From contig NC_058057.1 in NCBI RefSeq assembly GCF_020085105.1, positions 21,193,860 to 21,257,859 of the forward strand: a DNA stretch of 64,000 bases, given 5' to 3'. Below the pieces are notes generated by a model. That model was not told the origin of the DNA. It worked only from the letters and a program-made list of their open reading frames with translations, and made no database searches. Source of the DNA: Siniperca chuatsi. Taxonomy: Eukaryota; Chordata; Actinopteri; Centrarchiformes; Sinipercidae. The translations under genes and the position numbers were made by a program. Numbering within the stretch: position 1 is the stretch's first letter; every line of letters begins with the position of its first letter. Positions 51,801-59,889 of the stretch are shown piece by piece.

Positions 51801-54800
51801 GCTTTTTTGAAAAAACTTTATTTTCATATCAACTACATATGCAACGGAATAACTCCCAAACAGAGAATTAGATAAATATAAAGATAAATATATGCTCTTA
51901 AACACTGGTTCTGGTGTATTCCCCCTACAAGTGGCGCCCATTTCTTCATAAAAATCTTCTCTGACATAAATTAACTTCTTTCTGTCCACTGTAAAATATT
52001 TGGAGGCTGTGGCTTTAACCACGAGACTGTAATAATTTTTTTTTTTAGAGTTCTCGTATTTTAACAATTGTTCCTTCAAAAATCAGATTTAGAGGCGCTC
52101 CAAGTTTTTGCCCTTGCAGTGGCTCTGTAACTCCCCTGAGGGGGCCGTCCCCCAGTTTGAGAACCAGTGATCTAAAACAATAATGAACAGATTCATCGAT
52201 AATTAATATAATCATAAATTGCAGCCTCAGACCAATCTTGAAATAGAGGAACATGGCCTGGTTGACAGTCCTATTGCCCAGCCACTGTACCAGCTGGAGC
52301 TGCAACCAACGCATTCATTAACTATTAATCTGCCGATTTATTTTATCAATTAATCGTTTGGTCTATGGAACATTAGAAAACAACGGAGAAAAAAAACGGC
52401 CGTTCAAATTTTATAAACCCAAGGGTGACGTCTTCGGATGCCTTGTTTTAGTCCAACGATATTCAGTTTACAATGATATAAAAGAGAAAAGCCACAAATC
52501 TTCACATTGGAGAAGCCGAAACAAGTTGATGTTTGGCATTATCAGAATAGTAGCTGATCAACTTTCTACTGATCGATTAATAGACTTGTTATAGTGCCAA
52601 CTCTGATCTTCAAATCCCACCAAGATATTAGGATCTTTCTTATGAACCAAGCTCAAGCACCAGTGTTTATTTAGTGCAGTGCATATGTACATGTGATTCG
52701 GATGCACATCGGAAACCGCATGGCCTGTACTTCACACAGCTTGGTGACACATCTGAGGCTGCAGGTGGAACTATGCACTTAAAACAGCGTCCGAGCAGAG
52801 AGGGGATTTAAGTCTCTGTTTGGACGAGCAGGAATGAAGAGTCTGCTTCGCTCTCTTCCTCCAATTCTCTCTCTCTCTCTGTCTCTCTCTCTCTCTGTCT
52901 CTCTCTCTCTCTCTGTGTCTGTCTCTCTCTCTCTGTCTCTGTCTTCTGGAGGTTTGACAGGCGTTTCTCTCATCCTCACTGGCAGCTGTTGCCATGGTTG
53001 TGTCAGCGCCTCCGAACTACCTGGGATGGTATTTCCATGGACACAGATCAGGATGGCACTGGGCTCTGAGGTGTAGGAGGGAGGCAGTTCACCGGTGTCA
53101 GCAGCTCTGTGTGTTGGAGACGGACTGACGGAGACAGAGCGGCAGCGGGGGGAGGAAGAGGAGGAGGAGGAGGAAGACGAGGAGGATTAGGGTCTAGGAA
53201 GATATTAAACAGAAGAGGAGCAGGAGCCGGAAAAAGAGTGAACATGAGAGTGAGAGGCGGGGGTATTTCACTGTAGCCACTGTTGAAGGGTAATTCCACC
53301 TCAGTGCAGATTTACCCTTCAACACAGTCGTTCAGTTTAGATCAGTGAACAACAACGACAACAAAAGCGAGAGGAATGAACCGAGGCACCCCGGGGACGT
53401 CGCACAGTAAATCCTGGAGCTGTTCCATTAACACTGGAGTGGACATAATAACATTTGAATGACATGATTATACAGTTTTTCCTGCACTTCATGATGAATC
53501 ACAAATTATGGCCTAAATGAGAAAGTGACTCTTTAATGCATCATCCTCTGTTTCCATTAGAGCCCAGGAAGAAATGGATTTTTGTAGGCTCATACTGACG
53601 TTGATATTTGAGAATAATAAGACGGTGTAGTCCCTCATTCGTCCAGGAGTATTCTATCGTAGAAAAGGTTTCAGTCGTAGTCATCTGGACACTGTTTTCA
53701 GAATCTGAAAACAGTGTCCAGATGACTACGACTGAAACCTACGATATTTGAGAATAATAAAAATCTGATGACAATATCGACTTTTAAATTAAATTATACT
53801 AAACAATAACTACAAAAACAAAGATTTTCAACTTTTTTTTAAAGGGGCAAATATACATTAAATGCAGCCTATAAAAGACTTTGCTTTTTTCTGCCAGTAT
53901 ACAGTTTATGCAGATATCAGTATGTCTGTGATATGCCAACATCAGCCAAAAACATCAGCCCAGATTAGGGGTGGGCGATATGGCTTATATATAAATGTTC
54001 AACATGTAATTTTATCACGGTTACCTTATGCGTCACGATACAGTAACTGTTCTGTAAATTCAATTAAGACATTGTTTAAAATAACCGTACTTCATCACAT
54101 TTGATTATTTTATTTGGAACTTCTGTACAAACAAAAACAGCTCCTCCTGCTCTGTATTTACAGTTTCACTCTCCTCCTCCGTGTTTTCTTGTCACTCTCT
54201 TCTTCTGCTGCGGTTGGCAAAAATTATGTGTATCATTACCGCCACCAACTGTCGCAGTCCTGCTGCCCAAATCACGTTACCTTGGGAGGCAGCTGGATTC
54301 GCGAGATCATGCATGAATCCAGGCCTGATTTGCTACATAGCCTGCCCCAAATATGTAGCAGACACTATGGGATAGCTCCCGCAGTGGAAGCAGTACTGCC
54401 AAATCTCTACTGGTGGACACATTTCTACCGTCGCACGGTATATACCATCATATCGCTGCTTATTTGCATCTGCTTTCTATATTGATTTATGGTGTAGGTC
54501 CAGGTTGCTTTATCCTTGTCCGGTCTGTTTCTTGTGCTGCTGTACCACCTACTTTACCCCGGTGGGTTCAATTAAGTGTCATCTGATAGTAGATTAAATT
54601 TGTTTTTAAAGAATTGTCACCAAGATGTGTGCTGATTTAAAAAAAACAAATAAAAAAAACAAAGTACTTGTCAGAGTTCTCTTTTGGCATTTCATATTTA
54701 GTTTGTGACTCACGCCGTTACTGATACATACTGTACACGATTAGCTAATATATATCTCATATCGGCCTGGGCAATTTATCGGTCTAGCTCTAATTTAGAT

Positions 54801-57800
54801 TTGTGCATGAACGTGCATATCTGTGAGGAAAAACTGCTCTGGCAGATTTCTTACTGTAACTCTCTTTAAAAGGTAGGGGTCCCAACCCGGGGGGACAGGA
54901 TCCCCACAGGTAACAAGATAGGAAATAAATGTTTATTGCTTCTGACTTCTCTCTAATCTATGCTTTTTCTTTTCTTTTTTTTTTTTAAAATAGTGGAATA
55001 CTAGATAGTCTTAACTCTTTAGATAACTAACTATTCAAATAAAACAATCTGAGAAGGAAACTTTAGTCTTGACAAGTCATAGACACATGTAACCTGTGAC
55101 AACGGCTCACGTGTAGACTGCTTTAAAAGGTCACAAGCCAAAAATATTGGAAACCACTGCTTTAATATATTAGTGCCTCCCAAGTGTATGTGAACTAGAT
55201 GTACGTTAACAAAGAAATATTGGCTAATTAATGCTTTAATTCTTAATAATTCTTTTATTAAGACCTAATAGTTCAACAGGCGTCGGCATGTTAGCCAAAC
55301 TGTGTAATGGTTCCCTGGTTTCTTATTTGAAGGTGAGGTGCTCAAAATATAGTTAGCAAAAGATGTTTGCTGTTATCTTAAGCAGATCAGTCTTGTGAGT
55401 TAGGTTTAAGATTTCGATTTCACATCCACCAAATCCAGGTTTTATACACCCAGATCTGTATCTGTGAAAAGCAGTCGATCTTACTGATAACAGACACCCG
55501 TCCCCTCAGCCGTCACATAAAGCTGACATTCGCATTCCCTTCTCTTATCCGTCTGCCTCGGAGTCATTGTAACCTCGATAATGCTTCTATTCATAAATCA
55601 TCTTTGCTCTGCCTGTTTGACAGCAGGGACTCGGCCCGCAGACAAAAAGCCCTCCTGCAGCCTCTCCTCCTTGACCCCCTTCACTTCCCGTACACCCAAG
55701 CAATCAAAGGACAACTGCAGATGGTGCTGAGCGTCTCCGCCCGCAAGGCCGAGTGTCTGTAATATAATGCACAAGAGGCTGCGAATGACCGTCCATCTGT
55801 GTGTGACACACTGACCGGAGTCTGCTGTGTTTGTGACTCACCTGCACACTGTTCAGCATCAGTGTGCTTTGATTTATGCAAGTGAGAGTAACACATCCTC
55901 ACCCTTTTGAAGAAAAATAATTAAATAACCAACAAGGTCTACAATTGTTACAGAATTTGACGGTATTTTCCTCTGTGGCTGGCTGTGTGGGGATGACCAC
56001 TGAAGCTCTCTGACTGGAAATTGAACCAGTGCACTAGAAAGAATCCTCTGGGCCCGCAGGAGACTCATTCATACTGTGTGCGCATTTTTGACGTACAGTA
56101 TTGTACGCTAAATATGACTCTACACCTTGGGGGAAAAAATTTGGGGGGCATTTTTGCCTGTATTTGTCAGCTGACAGTAGAGACCTGGGATGTTGCGATT
56201 ACATTGTGTGTCTATGGCCATGGGGACACCTGCCTAATAAAAATAAATAAATAAATTTAACAGGGTAAATTACAAAAAAGCTCTTCCATTTTTGTGAGAG
56301 TTTCAGCCCTAAATTTTAAATTCACTAAGGTTTTCAAGGCTATTTTGCCCTGGGCATCTGTTAATAATTCACTATATTTATTCCATTTGGTCATTGTTTT
56401 GAGCTGTAAATCAGCAGTCCACTTTCAGGCATGTTTGCTGCCACTAAATTACACACAGAAAGGTTGTTTCCATTGCAAAAATATATGTGATAGGAATAAA
56501 AACAATAGTTTGTGGTTTAGAGGGAGCTTCGTGCTGTAACTATCTGACAAACAACACTTAATTCATTTGTCCAACTCCTCTGTGCAGCGGCTGTGTTGGT
56601 TGCCTAGCAACTTCACTGTGATGTCAAGATTCCAGGAAGTAACTGCTCCCGGCTAAACCCCTAAAACCACAACGTTACTGTTTGTGAACAGATTAAACAA
56701 ACGAGATACGTGTTAATTAGTGAGCTTTATAGGTGTTTAGTAGGCATAGGTTTTTAACTAGCTGTTTCCCCCTACTTACAGTCTTTATGCTAAGCTAGGC
56801 TAATCGCTTACTGGCTAAAGCGCCTAGACATGAAAGTGGTATCGATCTTCTCATGTCACTCTTGGAATAAAGTGTATAAGCGTGTTTTCCAAGAGTGAAG
56901 CAATTCCCCACCTTAGTTACCTCAAAGAAAGAACTGGCTAACTGTTAGCGTCATGTAGCTTTCAAGTATTTCTTCCTTCTATGTTTTGAACAAAGATAAC
57001 TGTTCTCCACTTCATCTAAAATTATTCAAAACTACTTTGTTATTCCACCCAAAATTACATACTCCTGCTTGGTTGTGAAATCCACATCCACAACATGAGT
57101 TTTAATAGTGGTGCTTCACATCTGACACTGTGTGTCCTTGTTGAGTAGTTGTAGTGGATGTCCTGTTTTGACTCGGCACTCCTCATACATGGTACCTCTC
57201 ATACAACACAAGTTTCATCTGGACAGTTTTATCATTTGTTCATTTGTGTCCATTTTCTTCATAAAAACTAAGCAAAAAAACAAAAACAAACTGCGAACAG
57301 CTCTTAAGTCTTTACCTGCTTAATGTGTGGCACTGCTGCTGTTTGTGGCCATTAATAATACAACCTCAGTGCCTTTGTAGTTATAAGAGCCCTCAGCCAG
57401 TTGATGTTTTGGAAGCAAAGTGGCGTCACATGCTCGCCCTGCTTTAGCTCTCGTACTGATCAACAGTTTACACAAAGCAATTGAATGCTTTCCAGAGAAA
57501 CACTGGTTTAGCATTTCATACATGTTATGTGTGAAGGCCGCTCGCTTGGCTTACACGAGCACTGCAAGTGGTTCCATCACACAGCCTGGAGTTGTCTTTG
57601 TACTTTAAAAGAAATGAATAAACTGAAGAGGCTAAGTTGTTTTGAGTTGAACTAAAACAGCGGTCCTGAAGGGAGTTGACTGCAGCGGTTATATGTCAAA
57701 CTCTGTTTCTGTGTGTCTTTCTCAGGAGATTCGTTCACTCAATTCCGGTTTTCAGAAGAAAAGGACTGGGAGATGGACTCATCTGCAGCCAGTCAGGTAA

Positions 57801-59821
57801 ATCTATATTCTACCCAGTCTGCAGCAGTCTTTCATGGATTTAACCCACTTTGTGAAGTATGGATCCCGGAAGCAAACATTACACCTGGATTAAAAAATGC
57901 ACTGCAGTTAGAAAGCGCTAATGTAGCATCGTTAGCTCGCTAGTAGCGGCATGTGTGTTGGTCGGTGTGGCCGCCCCTTTTCTCCAGACTGAAATATCTC
58001 AGCAACTCTTAAATGCATGTAATTTAAAGTTTGGATACTTATAAAGCATATTTAGGACCAAATTACAGAACTGACTACCAAAAGAGTAGTATTGCTTTTA
58101 TTCACATGACTCACTCAACTGTTGAAAAGAACTGAAGGCAAAGATGCAGCGATTGCTGATTTCAACACAAACATAATCTTAAAATTGAAAGCTTTTGTCA
58201 TCATTTATCTGATTCTACCAGCATTTGACTGTGGATACAAAGCAGTGAATCAAACACAGTCCGATTATATAACGATTCCTGAATTTTTTCGACTTCTTGT
58301 GTACAGTCAGAGCGGCAATGTTTTGTTTCACTTTGTATGCAAGTACAAAAGAGTACTGACCCGCACTCGTAGGCTACTTATAACGATTACAAAAGATTTA
58401 ACATGTTGCACTAAGGTTTCACATCCCTGGACACAGATCCCCATGCTTAAATTATATTTTGATTGCACATCCAGATGAAGATCCAGTGGGCTTAAAATGT
58501 GGCTGTAGATCTTAAATTCTCAATCACTGTTTTCTGTAAATCAGTTTGAGACACATTAAATCTGAAAACACCAACATCAAGATTGTGCCTGCTTTACAGT
58601 TAGTTTTCCTCTCTAGATGTCTGCAGTGTTTGTGGACCTCCCATCTCTCGCCCAGAGCCTTCAACAAGTGCCTCTCCATCAGAGACTCAACCTGGAGGTC
58701 GAGCTGGTTCAGGTAGGCTGATTTTTAAAAAAAAACTGTTCTAACTAATTTTGGACTTTGATTGTAGGTTTAATGTTTATAATCTCACTGTATGCCCTGT
58801 TGCAGTAATTTTTTCACTAATCCTGTTCCAGGTCTCGACACCAGTAGAGCTGCCCTCTATGACCCTCACCCCTAAACAGGAGATGCCCAAAGTGTCCACT
58901 CCTCCGTCTGTAGCTTTAAAAGTCCTCAGCACCAGCCAGAAAGCCCCCGTGGCTACAAACCCAGCGTTGGTCTCCTCGAGCGCTGCAGAGCCGCTAGTGG
59001 ATGATGTTGATGAAGAGCTGGACCAGCTGCTCAGTTTACAGAAACCAGTCTTAGATGTTTCAGGAAACCAGTCTGTCAGTGTCGCAGATGGGAGGAGTGC
59101 GGTTCCACAGAAAGGTCAGTGTATTTAAACTCTGTTGTAGTTTTCCCCAGCTTAAAGGAGACATTTTGGGAAATATGCTTATTTGGAGAAGATTGATACC
59201 ACTTCACGTATCAAGCTACTGCTAACAGCAGCTTAGCATAAAGAGTGGAAACAACTAGCCTGGCTCTAACAGTAAGTTTGCTGGATTATGTGCTAGACTA
59301 TTTCTTGGCTCTGAGCTGTAACCAGGAAGTTAGTGTCTTACTGTACTCCCGTAAAATGGTGAATTGCCACTTTTACACTTTGATTTCTAACAAAAGGAGA
59401 TAGAACATGATAATTAGTGAGCTTTAGAGGTGCCGGAAGGCGTATTTTGCTACCACTGGACAGAGCCAGGCTAGTGGTTTTCCTGTTTCCAGTAAGCTAA
59501 GCTAACTGGCTTCTGGCTAACTTTTGCTTTCATTACACCAAAATTATCAAGAACTTAATAAAAAAAAAGTTGCAAACAATCTCACATGAGCAAATTACTC
59601 TTCAGTGTTAAAAAAAATGTTGTCGAATATGTTCAAAAGTCACATTCTTTTCCCATCGTGTGTTCTTTCAATCTGCAGTGTGTGAGGAAGTGAAGGAGGT
59701 GATAGAAGAGAAGATGGAGGAGGTGAAAGACAATGATGTCACACCTCCCAAGTCTGCTTCCATCAGGCAGGAAGTGACAGAGGAGGACCTGGAGGACTGG
59801 CTTGACAGCATGATCTCCTGA
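26367..59821 (+). CDS. AVEN: Cell death regulator Aven, six coding exons
   Basis: Exons: 26367-26561, 28194-28365, 57726-57796, 58617-58712, 58832-59114, 59679-59821. Every junction is GT/AG and the frame closes, giving 319 residues (human 362). Residues 1-65 are an Arg/Gly-rich RGG domain (RGRGRGG, RGRGKRDHYRGRGRGGG), which in human AVEN binds G-quadruplex RNA. Exon 2-3 encodes the conserved SRRKLESNWDRYE ... FTQFRFSEEKDW block, and exon 4 a LQQVPLHQRLNLEVELVQ helix. Exon 5 is Pro/Ser-rich and ends in DDVDEELDQLLSL, similar in place to the reported nuclear export signal. The C terminus EEDLEDWLDSMIS is the hallmark of the family. AVEN stabilises Bcl-xL, limits Apaf-1 and caspase activation and influences ATM signalling and translation. 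Intron 2 is 29.4 kb and full of mobile DNA. The gene is divergent from CHRM5 and convergent with RYR3. Confidence 0.95.
27082..27167. repeat. Tandem duplication of a 43-bp unit in AVEN intron 1
   Basis: GGGGCTCTGTGATTGCAATC... at 27082 and GGGGCTCCTTGATTGCAATC... at 27125 are adjacent copies with a few differences; each ends in CTCCTTTGG followed by a short tail. Confidence 0.75.
27847..27874. repeat. Poly(A) homopolymer, 28 bases
   Basis: Uninterrupted run of 28 A residues in AVEN intron 1. No retroelement body is recognisable upstream. Confidence 0.95.
30440..30600 (-). repeat. AATTAATCG-rich dispersed repeat
   Basis: Contains CAATTAATTGATTAGTTGATTGACAGAA, CAAAAATGCCAAACATTTGATTG and CTTCTCAAATGTGAAGATTT, the reverse-orientation words of the family at 49434-49720. 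Confidence 0.7.
31206..31555. repeat. Dispersed repeat recognised by recall
   Basis: Starts AAAGCTGCACTAATCAATATTTC and runs through GTGACAAACGCACAGATAATTATC, CAGGCAGTAGTTTTCAGTGG and CGACTATCTGGTGAACATAGTGGA. I remember this order from an abundant fish repeat; only one copy is in this window, so the sequence here cannot confirm it. The 88-codon open frame inside it is not a gene. Confidence 0.45.
32646..33142. mobile_element. TTAA-flanked MITE with 19-bp terminal inverted repeats
   Basis: The left end AGGTGGGGTATGCGATTCT (32646-32664) and the inverted right end (33124-33142) match at 18 of 19 positions. Both sides are flanked by TTAA (32642-32645 and 33143-33146). A TTAA target is typical of piggyBac-type transposons. 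The 497-bp inside has several short open frames but no recognisable transposase, so this is a non-autonomous element. A TNA-type (PIF/Harbinger) target inside TTAA cannot be excluded. Confidence 0.75.
33325..33650 (-). repeat. AATTAATCG-rich repeat interrupted by another repeat
   Basis: The left part carries ATTAATTGACAGAAAATGAATC and AACAATTTTGATAATTG; the right part resumes with CTTGTTCCAGCTTCTCAAATG. In between, about 33394-33525, is a different repeat beginning TGGATAAAATAGAGCTTTATTTATCC, related to the one at 47800-48062. Confidence 0.65.
34500..34556 (-). repeat. Terminal fragment of the hAT-like MITE family
   Basis: Ends AGTAAAAGATCTGGGTACTTCTTCCACCACTGG, the complement of the left terminus of the 5633-6305 element. 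Only about 55 bp remain. Confidence 0.7.
35583..35845. repeat. TTAGGG-like dispersed repeat
   Basis: Contains GGTGGGGACTTTAACC, TTTTTGAGGGTTAAGACTTGG, AGGTTAGGGTTAAGGTTAGG, and CACGGGGATAGTGAAACAGACGTGTGTGTG. The telomere-like words are irregular and embedded in a repeat I know to be dispersed in fish genomes, so this is not a telomeric array. Confidence 0.65.
36395..36950 (+). repeat. Two adjacent or overlapping copies of the AATTAATCG-rich repeat
   Basis: One unit starts AGGGCTGCAATTATTTTCATTATC near 36395; a second starts ACTGCAACAATTATTCGATTATTC near 36582 inside or next to the first. The block closes with ATCATTGAAATGGTTGCCTATTAATTTTC near 36900-36930, so the second copy appears inserted into the first. 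Confidence 0.6.
38200..38600. other. CpG-containing, GA-rich segment inside AVEN intron 2
   Basis: Unlike its AT-rich surroundings this segment has CpG (ACACGGCCGGAAGCC) followed by a GA-rich run with GGAGGAGCCGGAGGAGGAG and a CAGCAGCAGCAG run, and it is preceded by a long pyrimidine stretch at 37560-37700. It could be a non-coding 5' exon or a regulatory element. No protein frame is recognisable. Confidence 0.3.
38937..39290. repeat. CCGATATCG-rich dispersed repeat, copy 1
   Basis: Begins GTAGCCCGACCGAAACTGG, contains GAGGCCGATACTGATATC, ACTGATACCGATATATTGAC, and ends TTTATCGGTCCAGCTCCAATC. The ends are loosely inverted. Related sequence is at 53560-53960 and 54690-54795. Confidence 0.65.
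39323..39793. repeat. Dispersed repeat with AGGGCTGGGC / GCCCAGCTGT ends
   Basis: The left end AGGGCTGGGCAATATGACC and right end GATTAATCGCCCAGCTGTGC are approximate inverted repeats about 470 bp apart, a MITE-like outline. A second element of the same outward look starts at 53965 (AGGGGTGGGCGATATGG). Confidence 0.6.
41639..42005 (+). mobile_element. MITE-like repeat, complete copy
   Basis: Begins TAGGGCTGCGCAATTAATTG and ends ATATCATGCAGCCCTA, so the 9-base termini TAGGGCTGC are perfect inverted repeats. The left 225 bp nearly repeat 18352-18578. The right part contains a T run and AAATGATTTTTTTTTTACAATATC-like sequence. No target duplication was found with certainty. Confidence 0.75.
42037..42421. 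mobile_element. Tc1/mariner MITE with TA target duplication
   Basis: The left end CAGTGGTGTGAAAGTGTTTT and the right end AAGGTCACTTTTTCACACCACTG are inverted repeats, flanked on both sides by TA (42035-42036 and 42422-42423). The inside contains GTTGGGCCACCCTTAGCAGC, TGGAGGAATTTTGGCCCACTC and other phrases I know from fish Tc1-like transposons. At 385 bp it is an internally deleted, non-autonomous derivative. Confidence 0.8.
42433..42816 (+). repeat. Direct duplication, left copy
   Basis: Shares its length with 43809-44154, from TTGAACTGG...AAGTCCCTAAGAGCCTGC through GACACACAAGCAGAGTTGAC and AAAAAGGTCCTCTAATGG to ATTGCTGTTTACTTTGCCAT. It contains about 36 extra bases (from 42493) flanked by ATGAA words that the right copy lacks. 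Confidence 0.85.
42941..43085 (+). pseudogene. Reverse transcriptase fragment of a LINE
   Basis: The frame reads NCSSYRGITLLSFPRKAYALELEKRL, a stop codon, then PIVEPQIQEEQRG. This is the diagnostic NYRGITLL ... PIVEP-IQEEQ-GF stretch of fish non-LTR reverse transcriptases. The in-frame TGA at 43019-43021 and the short length show a dead fragment. The clade cannot be decided from so little. Confidence 0.75.
43809..44154 (+). repeat. Direct duplication, right copy
   Basis: Second copy of 42433-42816, same orientation, 1.38 kb further on. Identity is high over long stretches (for example CACAGCATCTCGGCAAG and AGTCTTGAGGAAAAAGGTCC) with scattered substitutions. Confidence 0.85.
46505..46820 (+). 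repeat. GCTAACATGCTAA-type repeat, copy 3, internally deleted
   Basis: Starts with CCAGACTGAAATATCTGG-like sequence at 46521 and ends GCTGTTAGCATGGCTGTAGACTC. Compared with copy 2 about 100 bp are missing where TTTTCATCTAGCG joins TGCTAACACGC. Confidence 0.75.
47041..47263 (+). repeat. GCTAACATGCTAA-type repeat, copy 4, partial
   Basis: Starts at GACATTCCCATCAGCGTCAGC and ends GCTGCTAGCATGGCTGTAGACTT, the right half of the family. It follows copy 3 by about 220 bp in the same orientation. Confidence 0.75.
47800..48062 (-). repeat. TTTATTGATCC-type dispersed repeat
   Basis: Begins CAGAATCAGAAATACTTTATTGATCCCCGAGGG, a start common to many fish repeats, and carries tandem-like AAGTACAAAGTGGG and AAGTACCAAGTGGG words. 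The 88-codon minus frame here is not a gene. Confidence 0.65.
49434..49720 (+). repeat. AATTAATCG-rich repeat
   Basis: Runs from GGGCTGCAGCTAAGGATTATT through ATAAAACATCAGAAAACAGAG, CAACAATCCAAAACAAATATTCAG and ATCCTTACATGTGAGAGC to the GTTTGGCATTATTGCTTG block. The right end is cut. Confidence 0.75.
49980..50262 (+). repeat. AATTAATCG-rich repeat, complete-looking copy
   Basis: From CAGGGCTGCAACTAAGGATTG to GACTAAATTGTTTCCGCTC, with CGATTAATCTGCCGATTAG near the left end and GAAATGATTAATTGG near the right end. It is in tandem orientation with the copy at 49434. Confidence 0.75.
51113..52235 (-). repeat. AATTAATCG-rich repeat split by a hAT-like element
   Basis: The left part (51113-51359) has AAACAATCAGTCGATAAAG, TGTCATTTGGACAAAACAGG and TTTTATGGACCAAATGATTAAC. 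The right part (52170-52235) continues with GATTCATCGATAATTAATAT and ends AATTGCAGCCTCAG. The element at 51360-52169 sits between. Confidence 0.65.
51360..52169. mobile_element. Non-autonomous hAT-like element with 8-bp target duplication
   Basis: The left end CCAGTGGTTCTCAAACTG and right end CCAGTTTGAGAACCAGTG are inverted repeats. They are flanked by atctaaat (51352-51359) and atctaaaa (52170-52177), an 8-bp duplication with one difference, as for the hAT superfamily. The 810-bp body has no transposase frame; a 107-codon minus frame at 51756-52079 is unrecognised. Confidence 0.75.
52295..52590 (+). repeat. AATTAATCG-rich repeat
   Basis: From GAGCTGCAACCAACGCATTC through TAATCTGCCGATTTATTTTATC, AGGGTGACGTCTTCGGATGCC and GATGTTTGGCATTATCAG to CTGATCGATTAATAGAC. 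Confidence 0.75.
52867..52945. repeat. (CT)n-rich microsatellite
   Basis: Interrupted CTCTCTCTGTCTCTCTC tract of about 80 bp. It explains the Leu/Ser-only frame on the plus strand and the Arg/Glu-only frames on the minus strand. Confidence 0.95.
52950..53445. other. CpG-containing, GA-rich segment inside AVEN intron 2
   Basis: Following the CT tract, the composition turns GC-rich, with GACGGACTGACGGAGACAG, a long GAGGAGGAGG run (53150-53190), and ACCCCGGGGACGTCGCAC near 53390. No protein frame is recognisable. It resembles a 5' UTR exon or promoter segment more than ordinary intron. Strand and function are undecided. Confidence 0.35.
53560..53960. repeat. CCGATATCG-type dispersed repeat, copy 2, interrupted
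   Basis: Carries the family words TTTTTGTAGGCTCATACTGACG, GATATTTGAGAATAATAA and CAATATCGACTTTTAAATTAA and ends near CAGCCAAAAACATCAGCCCAG. It is interrupted by the 122-bp palindromic insertion at 53621-53742. Confidence 0.6.
53621..53742. mobile_element. 122-bp insertion with a perfect 36-bp inverted repeat, flanked by 18-bp direct repeats
   Basis: The arms 53666-53701 and 53705-53740 are perfect reverse complements, separated by only AAT. The same 18 bases, GATATTTGAGAATAATAA, occur immediately on both sides (53603-53620 and 53743-53760). The left 45 bases of the insertion (GACGGTGTAGTCCCTCATTC...) have almost no partner on the right, so the right half looks truncated. It probably belongs to a palindromic fish MITE or arose by a template-switch. 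Confidence 0.85.
53965..54480. repeat. Dispersed repeat starting AGGGGTGGGCGATATGG
   Basis: The block has the ATATGG...TATCACGGTTACC outline of fish repeats that start with a GGGCTGGGCGATATG motif, continues with CTCCTCCTGCTCTG-type sequence, and ends around the ACGGTATATACCATCATATCG motif near 54435. The overlapping open frames here (up to 123 codons) match nothing I know. Confidence 0.5.
54870..55170. repeat. Dispersed repeat with GGTCCCAACC / GGAAACCACTG ends
   Basis: Begins GGTAGGGGTCCCAACCCGGGG and ends AAATATTGGAAACCACTGC, in the style of fish elements beginning CAGTGGTTCCCAACC. Only the right terminus keeps the CAGTGG-like motif. It contains the GACAACGGCTCACGTG and AAAGGTCACAAGCC blocks. 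Confidence 0.5.
56560..56880. repeat. Fold-back type dispersed repeat, copy 2
   Basis: Shares GGTTGCCTAGCAAC, TAAAACCACAACGTTACTG, GTTAATTAGTGAGCTTTATAGG and the terminal TATGCTAAGCTAGGCTAATCG with the copies at 4621-5110 and 59140-59530. The left arm is missing or degraded. Confidence 0.65.
59140..59530. repeat. Fold-back type dispersed repeat, copy 3, in AVEN intron 5
   Basis: Left arm AGCTTAGCATAAAGAGTGG...CTAGCCTGGCTCT and right arm CAGAGCCAGGCTAG...AAGCTAAGCTAACTGG are inverted repeats. The middle has GACTATTTCTTGGCTC and AATTAGTGAGCTTTAGAGG. Confidence 0.7.
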
Positions 59822-59889
59822 CCAGCACCCACCAGGGAAGACAGAAGAGGTATATAAAAGAAACTGGACTTTAACTTGTATCTCCGTCC

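Larger units (their letters stand above)
28366..57725 (+). other. AVEN: AVEN intron 2 (29.4 kb)
   Basis: The intron starts GTAAGG after exon 2 and ends TTTCTCAG before exon 3. It holds no frame that I can connect to a host protein. Most of its length is dispersed repeats, listed separately. Stretches 28.4-30.4, 34.6-35.5, 40.0-41.6, 44.2-46.4, 48.1-49.4 and 55.2-56.5 kb show nothing beyond AT-rich sequence and small repeat scraps. Confidence 0.85.

Noticed and set aside
52771..53076. Arg/Glu-rich and Ser/Leu-rich frames
   Set aside because: They come from the CT-rich microsatellite and have no protein-like composition.
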